Counted from the stretch's first letter, positions 17,202-26,806 are shown. The stretch: 64,000 nt of DNA from Streptomyces sp. ISL-98 (GCF_018614055.1 NZ_JAGGPB010000027.1:16685-80684); one strand, 5' to 3'. The notes: generated by a model from the letters alone, not told the origin. Translations and numbers: made by a program.

Positions 17202-18184
17202 TGTGCGCTCCCAGCGGAGGAGGAGTTGGTGGCCAGCAGGTCGGCCAGCGCGTGCACCGCCCGCAGCGTCGGTACGGACGTGCCTGTGAGGCCGGCCAGT
17301 TCGACGACGGCGGCGAGCAGCACGTCGAGTTCGAGGGGTTTGCCCTTCTCCAGGTCCTGGAGCGTGGACGTCTTGTGGTCGCCGACCCGCTCCGCGCCCG
17401 CGATGCGCCGCTCCACGGAAATCCCGGGGCGGCAGCCGACGGCGGCCGCCACCTCCAGCGTCTCGCGCATCATCGACTCGACGAGCGAGCGGGTGTCCGG
17501 GTGGCGGCAGATCTGGCCCATGGTGGCTCTGGCGAGCGCGCTGATGGGGTTGAACGAGATGTTGCCGAGCAGCTTGATCCAGATGTCGTTGCGCAAATCC
17601 GGTTCGACCGGGCACTTGAGCCCGCCCGCCCGCATGGCCTCGCTGAAGTCGAGGCAGCGCTGCGACACGTCACGGCCGGGCTCGCCGATCGAGAAGCGGG
17701 TGCCCTCCAGGTGTCGTACGACACCGGGTGCCTCCAGCTCGGTGGCGGCGTAGACGACGCATCCGATGGCGCGCGCCGGCGGCAGGGTCGCGCTGACCGC
17801 GCCCGCCGGGTCGACGCTCTCGATGCGGCGGCCGGCGTACGGGCCGGGCAGGCCGTGGAAGTACCACCAGGGGATGCCGTTCTGGGCGGCGATCACCGCC
17901 GTACGGCCGTGCAGGAGCGGGTGCACCAACGGGCCCGATGCCGCATAGGAGTTGGCCTTCAGGCCGAGGAAGACATAGTCGACGGGCCCGACCTCGGCCG
18001 GGTCGTCGGTCGCGGCGGGCCGTGCGGTGAAGTCGCCGCGCGGGCTGAGCACCCGTACGCCGCTCCGGCGCATCGCGGCCAGGTGCGGGCCGCGGGCAAT
18101 GAGATGGACCTCGGCGCCCGCGCGGTGGAGCGCGGCCCCGACATACGCGCCGATGGCTCCGGCGCCGACAACTGCGACTTTCAC
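17198..18184 (-). CDS. 2-dehydropantoate 2-reductase-like protein (PanE/ApbA family)
   Basis: 328 residues. The N-terminal Rossmann motif is VAVVGAGAIGAYVGAAL. The catalytic region is LRNDIWIKLLGNISFNPISAL, with the family Lys and Asn. PanE reduces ketopantoate to pantoate with NADPH in the coenzyme A pathway, but many PanE-like proteins work on other 2-keto acids. It is the first gene of the formate dehydrogenase operon and overlaps the catalytic gene by four bases, so its product is probably linked to that pathway (CoA supply for formyl/oxalyl-CoA, or a keto-acid side reaction). An operator-like site lies 60-85 bases upstream. Confidence 0.88.
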   Translation of the reverse strand: MKVAVVGAGAIGAYVGAALHRAGAEVHLIARGPHLAAMRRSGVRVLSPRGDFTARPAATDDPAEVGPVDYVFLGLKANSYAASGPLVHPLLHGRTAVIAAQNGIPWWYFHGLPGPYAGRRIESVDPAGAVSATLPPARAIGCVVYAATELEAPGVVRHLEGTRFSIGEPGRDVSQRCLDFSEAMRAGGLKCPVEPDLRNDIWIKLLGNISFNPISALARATMGQICRHPDTRSLVESMMRETLEVAAAVGCRPGISVERRIAGAERVGDHKTSTLQDLEKGKPLELDVLLAAVVELAGLTGTSVPTLRAVHALADLLATNSSSAGSAQ

Positions 18185-18243
18185 GGGGCTCTCCGATCGG
18201 TTGAGGGACCGAGCGAGGGGGAGCAGGAAGGGTCGAGATTGAG

Positions 18244-18269
18244 TCGACAGAATATTGTCTACAGTATGC
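18244..18269. promoter_or_regulatory. Putative GntR-family operator, formate dehydrogenase promoter
   Basis: On the minus strand the site reads GCATACTGTAGAC, then AATATTCTGTCGA. ACTGTAGACAAT is shared (one A/G change) with the gntR upstream site. The leading CATACTGT differs by one base from the left arm at 47556-47563. It lies between the divergent PanE-like and KAS III genes, nearer the former. Confidence 0.55.
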
Positions 18270-18412
18270 CTTTGTGGCGGTCAAGGTCGCCGTCGGCAGG
18301 AAGCTCCAAAGACTGAGGGGCGAATCCTGTCGGTTCACGTGCCCTCGTACCAGTGAGTCGCAAAGAAGACTGGGCCGTTCCGACTGTTCGCAAATGAAAG
18401 GTGGAACCGCAC

Positions 18413-19360
18413 ATGGCCGGCTCACGTGTCGTCGCGCTCGGGCACTATCAACCTGCCAAGGTGCTCACCAACGACGATCTGGCGGCCATGGTCGACACCA
18501 GCGACGAGTGGATCACCAGCCGGGTCGGCATCAGGACCCGCCATGTCGCCGGCCCCGACGAGCCCGTCGACGAGCTGGCCGCCCACGCCGGCGCCAAGGC
18601 CCTCGCCGCCGCCGGCATCGGACCCGCCGACATCGACCTCGTCCTCGTCGCCACCTCCACCGCGATCAACCGATCCCCGAACATGGCCGCCCGCGTCGCG
18701 GCCCGCCTCGGCATGACCTCGCCCGCCGCGATGGACCTCAACGTCGTCTGCTCGGGCTTCACGCACGCACTCGCGACCGCCGACCACGCGGTACGGGCCG
18801 GATCCGCCAGCCGCGTCCTGGTCATCGGCGCCGACAAGATGGCCGAGATCGCCGACTGGACCGACCGTACGACCTGCGTCCTCGTCGGCGACGGCGCGGG
18901 CGCGGCGGTCGTCGAGGCGTGCGCGGAGGGCGAGGAGGCCGGTATCGGCCCGGTGCTGTGGGGTTCGGTGCCCGAGATGGGCCACGCCGTACGTATCGAG
19001 GGCACCCCGCCGCGCTTCGCTCAGGAGGGCCAGTCCGTCTACCGCTGGGCCACGACCCAGCTGCCGCCCATCGCGCGCAAGGTGTGCGAGCGGGCCGGGG
19101 TGACGCCGGAGGAGCTGGCGGCGGTCGTCCTGCACCAGGCGAACCTGCGGATCATCGAGCCCGTCGCGCAGAAGATCGGCGCGGTGAACGCGGTGATCGC
19201 GCGCGACGTCGTCGACTCGGGCAACACCTCGGCCGCGAGCATCCCGATGGCCCTGTCCAAGCTGGTCGAGCGCGGCGAGATCGAGTCCGGCGCTCCGGTG
19301 CTTCTGTTCGGCTTCGGCGGGAATCTCTCGTACGCCGGTCAGGTCATCCGCTGCCCGTGA
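18413..19360 (+). CDS. 3-oxoacyl-ACP synthase III-like enzyme (FabH family)
   Basis: 315 residues. The thiolase-fold triad is intact: Cys113 (NVVCSGFTHAL), His241 (VVLHQANLRI) and Asn271 (SGNTSAASIP). GDGAGAAVVEA is the usual glycine-rich loop. The ATG at 18413 has AAAGGTGG upstream and is preferred to a GTG 12 bases earlier. KAS III joins an acyl-CoA starter to malonyl-ACP, but an orphan copy with no ACP or other fatty-acid genes nearby may instead serve a special acyl condensation. It shares an intergenic region and possibly an operator with the formate dehydrogenase operon. Confidence 0.88.
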   Translation: MAGSRVVALGHYQPAKVLTNDDLAAMVDTSDEWITSRVGIRTRHVAGPDEPVDELAAHAGAKALAAAGIGPADIDLVLVATSTAINRSPNMAARVAARLGMTSPAAMDLNVVCSGFTHALATADHAVRAGSASRVLVIGADKMAEIADWTDRTTCVLVGDGAGAAVVEACAEGEEAGIGPVLWGSVPEMGHAVRIEGTPPRFAQEGQSVYRWATTQLPPIARKVCERAGVTPEELAAVVLHQANLRIIEPVAQKIGAVNAVIARDVVDSGNTSAASIPMALSKLVERGEIESGAPVLLFGFGGNLSYAGQVIRCP

Positions 19361-19432
19361 GGCCGTGAGGCCGTGAGGCCGTGAGCCGGTGAGGTTCGCG
19401 CACGCGGCGTGACGAGGATCTCGGTATACCTC

Positions 19433-19460
19433 CTACCGAGATCGGTAGACTGTAGACGAT
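19433..19460. promoter_or_regulatory. Putative operator upstream of the GntR-type gene
   Basis: CTACCG and CGGTAG (19433-19448) form a dyad, followed by GTAGAC repeated after one base (19445-19457) and ending GACTGTAGACGAT. The last segment matches the formate dehydrogenase site. A perfect GGTATACC lies just before, at 19423-19430. The site sits 44-71 bases before the gntR ATG, so autoregulation is likely. Confidence 0.55.
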
Positions 19461-19503
19461 AGCCAATATCTGCTCGCCGTTGCTCGTCACGAGGGGGACC
19501 GCG

Positions 19504-20178
19504 ATGTTGTCCGCAGGACTGCCGCAAGGGACCGTGCCCAAGCTGGAGCGGCCGGGGCCACTCCGCGAGCGTGTGTACGAGGCGCTGCTCGAACTCATCA
19601 CGACCCGCGCCCTGCGCCCCGGCCAGCACCTGGTCGAGAGCGAGCTCGCCGGGCACCTCGGGGTGTCCAGGCAGCCCGTACGGGAGGCGTTGCAGCGGCT
19701 CAACACCGAGGGATGGGTCGATCTGCGACCCGCGCAGGGCGCCTTCGTGCACGAGCCCACCGAGGAGGAGGCCGACCAGCTGCTCTCCGTACGTACGCTG
19801 CTGGAGGCGGAGGCCGCCAGACTGGCCGCCGCCAATGCGGGTTCTGCGGGGATCGCCGCGCTGGAGGCGGTGTGCGCCGCGGGCGAGCAGGCCGTGGCGG
19901 ACGACGATGTGGATCTGGCCGTGTCACTCAACGCCCAATTCCACGCCAAGGTCATGGAGCTGGCGGGCAACGTCGTACTCGCCGAGCTTGCGGCGCAGGT
20001 CGGCCGACGGGTCCGCTGGTACTACACGCCGGTCGCCCGGCAGCGCGGCAAGCAGTCCTGGATCGAGCACCGCGCACTGATCGCCGCGATTTCCGACCGC
20101 GACGAGCAGCGCGCCACGGAGATCATGCGGGCCCACACCGAGCACACCCGCACCACCTACCACCAGCGCCAGGCCTAG
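19504..20178 (+). CDS. GntR-family transcriptional regulator, FCD (FadR) type
   Basis: 224 residues. The winged helix at the N-terminus includes LRERVYEALLELITTRALRP and GVSRQPVREALQRLNTEG. The C-terminal all-helical FCD ligand domain has the metal-site pattern (SLNAQFHAKVMELAGN, then WIEHRALIAAI and RAHTEHTRTTY). ATG 19504 has AGGGGG at a good distance; an in-frame TTG 24 bases earlier is less likely. FCD regulators usually sense small carboxylates. The shared site upstream of this gene, the formate dehydrogenase operon and the oxalate-type locus makes it a good candidate regulator of both. The ligand is unknown, perhaps oxalate, formate or an acyl-CoA. Confidence 0.93.
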   Translation: MLSAGLPQGTVPKLERPGPLRERVYEALLELITTRALRPGQHLVESELAGHLGVSRQPVREALQRLNTEGWVDLRPAQGAFVHEPTEEEADQLLSVRTLLEAEAARLAAANAGSAGIAALEAVCAAGEQAVADDDVDLAVSLNAQFHAKVMELAGNVVLAELAAQVGRRVRWYYTPVARQRGKQSWIEHRALIAAISDRDEQRATEIMRAHTEHTRTTYHQRQA

Positions 20179-20256
20179 CTGAAATTTCAGCCGGGCGCAG
20201 GAGGTCCAGAGCAGGCCTCCCTTGCGGCCGCCTCCGACTCGATCATTTCTCTCGGC

Positions 20257-20382
20257 GATCGTGGTGATCGTGGTGATCGTGCGGGCCACGTGTGCCAACT
20301 CGGGCCGCGATGCTGCCCGTTCGGCAAGGAACCGGCTTTGTCCTCGGTGTGGAGAAAGTTGTAGTGGATTCCTGCGCAACTT
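20257..20382. promoter_or_regulatory. ROK promoter region with AAGTTG/CAACTT dyad
   Basis: AAGTTG (20356-20361) and CAACTT (20377-20382) form an inverted repeat with a 15-base spacer, 80-107 bases before the ROK start. A tandem GATCGTGGT repeat (about 20257-20281) lies further upstream. The dyad is a plausible autoregulatory site. A tighter version, AAGTTCAACTT, lies upstream of the secreted dehydrogenase gene at 28175. Confidence 0.45.
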
Positions 20383-20462
20383 CTTCCCACTCCCGGCAGC
20401 CGCTGCTACGTTCCCCTCCAAAGCCCGTCAGAGAGAACGGCCTATGAGGCAGGGAGGGGCAC

Positions 20463-21653
20463 GTGAGACGGATGACGGCTCGACCCGCGAACGCGCACCA
20501 GGCGCGACTGCTCCGCCTGCTGCGTGACGGCGGTCCCAACTCCCGTGCCCAGCTTGGTGACCTGGTCGATCTCTCCCGCTCGAAGCTCGCGGTCGAGGTC
20601 GACCGGCTGCTCGAAACCGGGCTTGTCGTGGCCGACGGCCTCGCCGCCTCGCGCGGCGGCCGCCGGTCGCACAACATCCGGCTCGCGCCCGAACTGCGCT
20701 TCCTCGGCATCGACATCGGGGCGACCTCGATCGATGTGGCCGTCACCAACGCGGAGTTGGAGGTACTCGGCCACCTCAACCACCCCATGGACGTACGGGA
20801 GGGGCCGGTCGCCGTCTTCGAGCAGGCACTCGCCATGGCCGCCAAGCTCAGGGCATCCGGACTCGCCGAAGGCTTCGACGGCGCGGGCATCGGCGTGCCG
20901 GGTCCCGTCCGCTTCCCCGAGGGAGTGCCGGTCGCGCCGCCGATCATGCCCGGCTGGGACGGCTTTCCCGTACGCGAAGCACTCAGCCAGGAACTCGGCT
21001 GCCCCGTCATGGTCGACAACGACGTCAACCTGATGGCAACGGGGGAGCAGCACGCCGGCGTCGCACGCTCCGTGGGCGATTTCCTCTGCGTCAAGATCGG
21101 CACCGGTATCGGTTGCGGCATCGTCGTCGGCGGCGAGGTCTACCGAGGCACGACGGGCAGCGCGGGCGACATAGGCCACATCCAGGTGGAACCGGAAGGC
21201 CGCGCCTGCGCCTGCGGCAACCGGGGCTGCCTGGAAGCCCACTTCAGCGGCGCCGCGCTTGCCCGCGACGCCGAGGAAGCGGCCCGCTCCGGCCAGTCGG
21301 CCGAACTCGCTGCGCGGCTCGAAGCCGCGGGACGGCTCACGGCCGCCGACGTCGCCGCGGCCGCGGCAGCGGGCGACGCCACCTCGCTGGCCCTCATCCG
21401 CGAGGGCGGCAACCGCGTCGGCCAGGTCATCGCCGGACTCGTCAGCTTCTTCAACCCCGGGCTCGTGGTGATCGGCGGCGGGGTGACCGGCCTCGGCCAC
21501 ACCCTGCTCGCCAGCGTCCGCACCCAGGTCTACCGTCAGTCGCTGCCCCTGGCGACCGGCAATCTGCCCATAGTCCTGGGCGAGTTGGGCCCTGCCGCCG
21601 GCGTGATCGGCGCGGCCAGACTCATCAGTGACCACCTGTTCTCGCCTGCCTGA
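20463..21653 (+). CDS. ROK-family transcriptional repressor
   Basis: 396 residues. An N-terminal helix-turn-helix (about 10-65; RAQLGDLVDLSRSKLAVEVD) precedes a sugar-kinase-like ROK domain: GIDIGATSIDVAV (phosphate loop), VDNDVNLMATGEQ and GTGIGCGIVVGGEVY. The zinc/ROK signature is GHIQVEPEGRACACGNRGCLE with the expected His and Cys residues. The start is GTG with GGAGG five bases away. Proteins of this build bind a sugar or sugar phosphate and repress transport and catabolic genes. It stands directly before an RbsABC-type transporter in the same direction, so these are the likely targets. Confidence 0.93.
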   Translation: MRRMTARPANAHQARLLRLLRDGGPNSRAQLGDLVDLSRSKLAVEVDRLLETGLVVADGLAASRGGRRSHNIRLAPELRFLGIDIGATSIDVAVTNAELEVLGHLNHPMDVREGPVAVFEQALAMAAKLRASGLAEGFDGAGIGVPGPVRFPEGVPVAPPIMPGWDGFPVREALSQELGCPVMVDNDVNLMATGEQHAGVARSVGDFLCVKIGTGIGCGIVVGGEVYRGTTGSAGDIGHIQVEPEGRACACGNRGCLEAHFSGAALARDAEEAARSGQSAELAARLEAAGRLTAADVAAAAAAGDATSLALIREGGNRVGQVIAGLVSFFNPGLVVIGGGVTGLGHTLLASVRTQVYRQSLPLATGNLPIVLGELGPAAGVIGAARLISDHLFSPA

Positions 21654-21803
21654 TCCCGGCCGACGCGCACGACCTAAAGCTACAGCTACAGCCGGCCGGC
21701 CACTACAGCTGCACCATCACGGCACATCGCCACTGCTTCGCCCTGCCCTGCCTGCTTGTCCCTGCTCGCTCACCGGCCGCCGCCCCAGCCGAGGGGAACC
21801 GTC

Positions 21804-23345
21804 ATGGCACCAACGCAAGCCGATCCACCCCTACCTGCACCCCTTCTTACGATGTCCGGCATCACCAAGTCGTTCCCCGGCGTCCGTGCCCTCGACGGCG
21901 TGGACCTGGAGGTCCTCGCGGGCGAGGTCCACTGCCTGCTCGGCCAGAACGGCGCCGGAAAGTCCACCCTCATCAAGGTCCTCGCGGGCGTGCACCAGCC
22001 CGACGGCGGAGAGATCACCTGGCAGGGCGCAGTGGTCACCCTCAAGTCGCCCATCGCCGCCATGCGCCTCGGCATCGCCACCATCTACCAGGAACTCGAC
22101 CTGGTGAAAGGCCTGTCGGTCGCCGAGAACATCTTCCTCGGCCACGAGCCGACCACCGCGGGCTTTGTCGTACGCGGCAGGGCGGCCCGCGCCTCCGCCG
22201 CCGCCCTGCTCAAACGGCTCGGCCACCCCGAGATCGACTCCGGCAGCCTCGTCGGGTCGCTCTCCGCCGCCCAGCAGCAGATCGTCTCCATGGCCCGCGC
22301 CCTCTCCCACGACGTACGCCTCATCGTGATGGACGAGCCGTCCGCCGCCCTCGATCCCGACGAGGTCGACAACCTCTTCCGTATCGTCGCCGGACTCACC
22401 GCGGACGGCGTCGCCGTCGTCTACATCTCCCACCGGCTCGAAGAGATCCGCCGCATCGGCGACCGCGTGACCGTGCTCAAGGACGGCCGCGCCGTGGCGG
22501 TCGGGCTGCCCGCGAAGAGCACCCCGACGCGCGAGGTCGTCGCCCTGATGACCGGTCGCGATGTGGAGTACGTCTTCCCCGAACGAATCGCGGGCGGACC
22601 CCCGGCCGCCGAGCCCGTACTACGGGTCGAAGGGCTGGCCAGGGACGGCGAGTTCGAGGCCCTCGACCTCGATGTCCGCCCCGGCGAAATCGTCGGCCTC
22701 GCCGGTCTCGTCGGCTCCGGACGCTCCGAAGTGCTGGAGACGATCTACGGGGCGCGCAAACCCAGCGCCGGGCGCGTACTCGTCGAAGGGCGCCCCCTGC
22801 GCCCCGGCAGCGTCCGCGCCGCGGTCCGCGCCGGCATCGGACTCGCCCCCGAGGAACGCAAGGCCCAGGGCCTGCTCATGCTCGAATCCGTCACCCGCAA
22901 TGTGTCCGTATCGACCCTGTCCCGCTTCTCGCGCGGCGGCTGGCTCGACCGTACGGCCGAACGCAGGGCGGCCCAGAAAGCCACCCGCGAACTGTCCCTG
23001 CGCCCCGACAACCCCGACGCCCGCATCCGCACCCTGTCCGGCGGCAACCAGCAGAAAGCCGTCCTGGCCCGCTGGCTGCTGCGCGGCTGCCGCGTCCTGC
23101 TGCTGGACGAGCCGACGCGCGGCGTCGACGTCGGGGCGCGCGCCGAGCTGTACGCCGTGATCCGCAGGCTGGCCGACGAAGGCCTGGCCGTACTCCTCGT
23201 ATCCAGCGAAGTCCCGGAAGTCCTGGGCCTCGCCGACCGGGTGCTGGTGCTCAGGGAGGGGCGCGTCGTACACGCCGCGCCCGCCCGGGAACTCGACGAG
23301 CACCGCGTCCTCGACCTCGTGATGGAAGGGAGCCCGACGCCATGA
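21804..23345 (+). CDS. Sugar ABC transporter ATPase, two ABC domains (RbsA/MglA type)
   Basis: 513 residues with two nucleotide-binding domains, the CUT2-family form. The first has Walker A GQNGAGKST, signature LSAAQQQ and Walker B LIVMDEPSAAL. The second has a degenerate Walker A (LVGSGRSEV), signature LSGGNQQK and LLLDEPTRGVDVGA. Start ATG 21804 follows GAGGGGAACC; the earlier frame start at 21756 has no ribosome site. The stop overlaps the permease ATG (ATGA). It powers uptake of a monosaccharide or a small glycoside. Confidence 0.95.
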   Translation: MAPTQADPPLPAPLLTMSGITKSFPGVRALDGVDLEVLAGEVHCLLGQNGAGKSTLIKVLAGVHQPDGGEITWQGAVVTLKSPIAAMRLGIATIYQELDLVKGLSVAENIFLGHEPTTAGFVVRGRAARASAAALLKRLGHPEIDSGSLVGSLSAAQQQIVSMARALSHDVRLIVMDEPSAALDPDEVDNLFRIVAGLTADGVAVVYISHRLEEIRRIGDRVTVLKDGRAVAVGLPAKSTPTREVVALMTGRDVEYVFPERIAGGPPAAEPVLRVEGLARDGEFEALDLDVRPGEIVGLAGLVGSGRSEVLETIYGARKPSAGRVLVEGRPLRPGSVRAAVRAGIGLAPEERKAQGLLMLESVTRNVSVSTLSRFSRGGWLDRTAERRAAQKATRELSLRPDNPDARIRTLSGGNQQKAVLARWLLRGCRVLLLDEPTRGVDVGARAELYAVIRRLADEGLAVLLVSSEVPEVLGLADRVLVLREGRVVHAAPARELDEHRVLDLVMEGSPTP

Positions 23346-24379
23346 CGCAGCCTGCCTCGCCGGCGCAACAGCAGCAGGACGGACCGGTCGTCACCACCAA
23401 GACGCCAGCGGCGCAGTCGGCCTGGCGCGCGCTCGGGCTGCGCCTCGACGTACGCAACCTGTCGCTCCTCGGCGTACTCGCGGTCCTCGTCGCGGTCGGC
23501 GGTTTCACCAAGCCCGAGCAGTTCCTGGACAGCAGCAACCTCCAGCTCGTCCTCACCCAGGCCTCCGTCATCGGCGTCGTCACCGTCGGCATGACCTTCG
23601 TCATCACCAGCGGCGGCATCGACCTCTCGGTGGGTGCGATCGTGGCGCTCGCCTCGGTGTGGGCGACGACGCTCGCGACCCAGGAGTACGGCTTCGCCGG
23701 CATCCTCTTCACGGCGGTGATCGTGGGCCTGGCCTGCGGACTCGTCAACGGGCTGCTCATCGCGTACGGCGGGATGGTGCCGTTCATCGCGACGCTCGCC
23801 ATGCTGGCATCGGCCCGCGGACTCGCCCTCCAGATCACCGACGGCAAGACGCAGATCGTGACCGTCGAGCCGGTACTCGACCTCGGCATCCCGGACGCGT
23901 ACGTCCTCGGCATCCCACCGCTCGTCCTCGTCTTCGCGGTGGTCACCGTCGTGGGCTGGCTTTTGCTCAACCGCACCACCTTCGGGCGGCGCACGGTCGC
24001 GGTCGGCGGCAACGCGGAGGCGGCCAGGCTCGCCGGTATCGACGTACGGCGCCAGCGCCTGTACCTCTACCTGCTGTCCGGACTGTGCTGCGGCATCGCG
24101 GCCTTCCTGCTGATCATCCTGTCCGGCTCAGGACAGAACACCAACGGGAATCTGTACGAACTCGACGCCATCGCCGCCGCGATCATCGGCGGCACGCTGC
24201 TCAGCGGTGGGCGGGGCACGATCGTCGGCTCCGTACTCGGCGTCCTCGTCTTCACCACGATCACCAACATCTTCGCGCTCAACAACCTGCAGAGCGACGT
24301 CCAGCAGATCGCCAAGGGCGCGATCATCGTCGCCGCCGTACTGGTCCAGCGCCGGACGGCGCGCGACGGCGAGGCCTGA
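23342..24379 (+). CDS. Sugar ABC transporter permease (RbsC type)
   Basis: 345 residues with eight to ten hydrophobic segments of the CUT2 permease family. Diagnostic parts are TVGMTFVITSGGIDLSVGAI, LACGLVNGLLIAYGGMVPF and GRRTVAVGGNAEAARLAGI (the coupling loop touched by the ATPase). The N-terminal 35 residues are cytoplasmic and Gln/Ala-rich. It is translationally coupled to the ATPase gene and is followed after 73 bases by the binding-protein gene. Confidence 0.95.
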   Translation: MTQPASPAQQQQDGPVVTTKTPAAQSAWRALGLRLDVRNLSLLGVLAVLVAVGGFTKPEQFLDSSNLQLVLTQASVIGVVTVGMTFVITSGGIDLSVGAIVALASVWATTLATQEYGFAGILFTAVIVGLACGLVNGLLIAYGGMVPFIATLAMLASARGLALQITDGKTQIVTVEPVLDLGIPDAYVLGIPPLVLVFAVVTVVGWLLLNRTTFGRRTVAVGGNAEAARLAGIDVRRQRLYLYLLSGLCCGIAAFLLIILSGSGQNTNGNLYELDAIAAAIIGGTLLSGGRGTIVGSVLGVLVFTTITNIFALNNLQSDVQQIAKGAIIVAAVLVQRRTARDGEA

Positions 24380-24452
24380 TCACGCCCCTCCGCCTCCTCC
24401 CGCTCCTCCTCTCTCACCGCCCGTACATCCCTGACCGAAGGGTTGAACAGCC

Positions 24453-25490
24453 ATGCCAGAAACCAGTCGCAGAGGACTGCTCTTCGGCACCGCGGCCGTG
24501 TCCGCGGGCGCCCTGCTCACCGCATGCACCAGCAATGAGCCCAAGAAGCAGGAGCCGGCGGCCAACAACGAGCCCGCTGCCGACGACAAGCCCGGCAAGA
24601 GGGTCACCATCGGTTTCGCGGGTCCGCAGGCCGACCACGGGTGGCTCAACGCCATCAACGAGAACGCCAAGTCGCGCGCCGAGAAGTACTCGGAGGTGAC
24701 CCTGGAGATCACCGAGGGCTCGAACGACACCGCGGCGCAGATCGGCCAGGTCCAGACGCTGATCAACAAGAAGGTCGACGTACTGGTGATCCTGCCGGCC
24801 GACGGCAAGGCCCTCACCCAGGTCGGCCTCCAGGCGATGAAGGCGGGCATCCCCGTCGTCAACCTGGACCGGATCTTCGCATCGCCGCAGGCCTACCGCT
24901 GCTGGATCGGCGGCGACAACTACGGCATGGGGCTGAACGCCGGCAACTACATCGGTGAGCAGCTCAAGGACAAGCCGAACGCCAAGGTGGTGGAACTGGC
25001 AGGGCTCGACAACCTGGAGCTGACCAAGCAGCGCAGCCAGGGCTTCGCCGACGCCCTCAAGAACTACCCCAACATCAAGCGGGTCGCCCGCCAGGCCGCC
25101 GACTTCACCGTCGAGTCGGGCCAGGCCAAGATGGCCCAGCTGTTGCAGGCGCAGAAGAAGTTCGACGCGCTGTGGAACCACGACGACGACCAGGGTGTGG
25201 GTGCCCTGCGCGCCATCCAGCAGGCCGGGCGCGACGACTTCCTGATGGTCGGCGGCGCGGGCGCCAAGGCCGCGATGGACGCCATCAAGGCGGACAACAG
25301 CGTGCTCAAGGCCACCGTCCTTTACCCGCCCACCATGGCTGCGTCCGCCATCGACCTGGCGCGCGCACTCGGCCAGGGCAAGGGCGTCAGCGGCATGTCC
25401 GAGCTGGAGATCCCGGCCTCGATCACCCTCTACTCGGCCGTCGTCACCAAGGACAACGTCGACGACTACCTGCCGACGGGCTTCAGCTGA
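24453..25490 (+). CDS. Sugar ABC transporter substrate-binding lipoprotein
   Basis: 345 residues. The leader has twin Arg (SRRGLLFGTAA) and a lipobox LLTAC, so it may be a Tat-exported lipoprotein. A Lys/Glu/Ala spacer leads into the Peripla_BP_4 fold: VTIGFAGPQADHGWLNAINE, then DVLVILPADGKALTQVG. This is the ribose/xylose-type receptor for the preceding permease and ATPase. The ligand-contact residues do not allow the sugar to be named from sequence alone. Confidence 0.94.
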   Translation: MPETSRRGLLFGTAAVSAGALLTACTSNEPKKQEPAANNEPAADDKPGKRVTIGFAGPQADHGWLNAINENAKSRAEKYSEVTLEITEGSNDTAAQIGQVQTLINKKVDVLVILPADGKALTQVGLQAMKAGIPVVNLDRIFASPQAYRCWIGGDNYGMGLNAGNYIGEQLKDKPNAKVVELAGLDNLELTKQRSQGFADALKNYPNIKRVARQAADFTVESGQAKMAQLLQAQKKFDALWNHDDDQGVGALRAIQQAGRDDFLMVGGAGAKAAMDAIKADNSVLKATVLYPPTMAASAIDLARALGQGKGVSGMSELEIPASITLYSAVVTKDNVDDYLPTGFS

Positions 25491-25549
25491 CCGGGCCCGC
25501 CCGCCTGCCCCCACCGAGCGAGTGACGAGTCCGACGAGGAGGAATCCGG

Positions 25550-26806
25550 ATGGCCCGTAAGGAAGAGACGGATACGGAGACGGGTACAGGTGCGGCTGCG
25601 GAGGCTGCGGCACAGGCGGCGGCCGGTGCGCCGCCCGCGCTCGGCGTCGGCATGGTCGGATACGCGTTCATGGGCGCGGCCCACTCCCAGGGCTGGCGCA
25701 CCGCGGGCCGTGTGTTCGACCTGCCGGCGCGGCCGGTCCTCGCGGCCGTCTGCGGACGCGACCCGGCGGCCGTACGGGCAGCGGCGGACAAGCACGGCTG
25801 GGCAGCGGCGGAGACCGACTGGCGCGACCTCATAGCCCGCGACGACGTGCAGATCGTCGACATCTGCACGCCGGGGGACAGCCACGCGGAGATCGCCGTC
25901 GCCGCGCTCGACGCGGGCAAGCATGTGCTGTGCGAGAAGCCGCTGGCCAACTCGGTCGCCGAGGCACAGGCCATGACGGCGGCGGCGGAACGGGCCCGCG
26001 CACGCGGCCAGGTGGCGATGGTCGGCTTCAACTACCGCCGGGTGCCCGCCATGGCGTACGCCCGCCGCATGATCGGTGAGGGCAGGCTCGGGGCGCTCAG
26101 GCACGTACGCGTCACCTATCTCCAGGACTGGCTCGTCGACCCGGAGTTCCCGCTGGCCTGGCGGCTCCGGCGGGAGCACGCCGGGTCCGGCGCGCTCGGC
26201 GACCTGGGGGCGCACATCGTCGACCTCGCGCAGTATCTGGCGGGGGAGCCGCTCGTGGGAGTGTCGGCGATGACCGAGACGTTCGTTCGGTCGCGGCCGC
26301 TGCCCGCAGGGGCGTCGGCCGGGCTCTCGGGCGGCGGTGGCGCAGCGGCCGAGCGCGGCGCTGTGACCGTCGACGACGCGGCGCTCTTCACGGGGCGGCT
26401 CGCGTCCGGGGCGCTGGCTTCCTTCGAGGCGACGCGGATGGCGGCGGGCCGCAAGAACGCACTCAGGCTCGAACTCAACGGTGAACAGGGCTCGTTGGCT
26501 TTCGACCTGGAGCGGCTCAATGAGCTGTCCTTCCACGACCACACCGAGCCGGCCGTCTCCTCCGGGTTCCGGCGGATCCTCGTGACCGAGCCGGAGCATC
26601 CGTACCTGGAGGCTTGGTGGCCGCCCGGCCATGCCCTCGGTTACGAACACACTTTCGTCCACCAGGCGCGCGACCTGGTCCACGCCATCGCCACCGGCGC
26701 CGACCCGGAGCCGTCCTTCGCCGACGGGCTCCAGGTGCAGCGGGTTTTGGCGGCAGTGGAGGAGAGTGCAGAGAAAAACGCGATCTACACGCCCGTACTC
26801 CCTTAG
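25550..26806 (+). CDS. Gfo/Idh/MocA-family NAD(P)-dependent sugar oxidoreductase
   Basis: 418 residues. After an Ala-rich lead the Rossmann start is GVGMVGYAFMGAAHSQGW. The family motif CEKPLANSVAEAQAM follows, with the usual Lys of EKP, then LGDLGAHIVDLAQYL with the catalytic Asp/His pair. A GAGGAGGAA ribosome site precedes ATG 25550. It probably oxidises a hydroxyl of the imported sugar or cyclitol (to a 3-keto or 2-keto form), consistent with the following isomerase and the DUF1080/ThuA protein. There is no signal sequence, so it works in the cytosol. Confidence 0.93.
   Translation: MARKEETDTETGTGAAAEAAAQAAAGAPPALGVGMVGYAFMGAAHSQGWRTAGRVFDLPARPVLAAVCGRDPAAVRAAADKHGWAAAETDWRDLIARDDVQIVDICTPGDSHAEIAVAALDAGKHVLCEKPLANSVAEAQAMTAAAERARARGQVAMVGFNYRRVPAMAYARRMIGEGRLGALRHVRVTYLQDWLVDPEFPLAWRLRREHAGSGALGDLGAHIVDLAQYLAGEPLVGVSAMTETFVRSRPLPAGASAGLSGGGGAAAERGAVTVDDAALFTGRLASGALASFEATRMAAGRKNALRLELNGEQGSLAFDLERLNELSFHDHTEPAVSSGFRRILVTEPEHPYLEAWWPPGHALGYEHTFVHQARDLVHAIATGADPEPSFADGLQVQRVLAAVEESAEKNAIYTPVLP

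Noticed and set aside
17202..17615. Longer start for the formate dehydrogenase catalytic gene
   Set aside because: The extra residues are the shadow of the PanE-like gene. GTG 17201 gives a GTGA overlap and the normal beginning of the protein.
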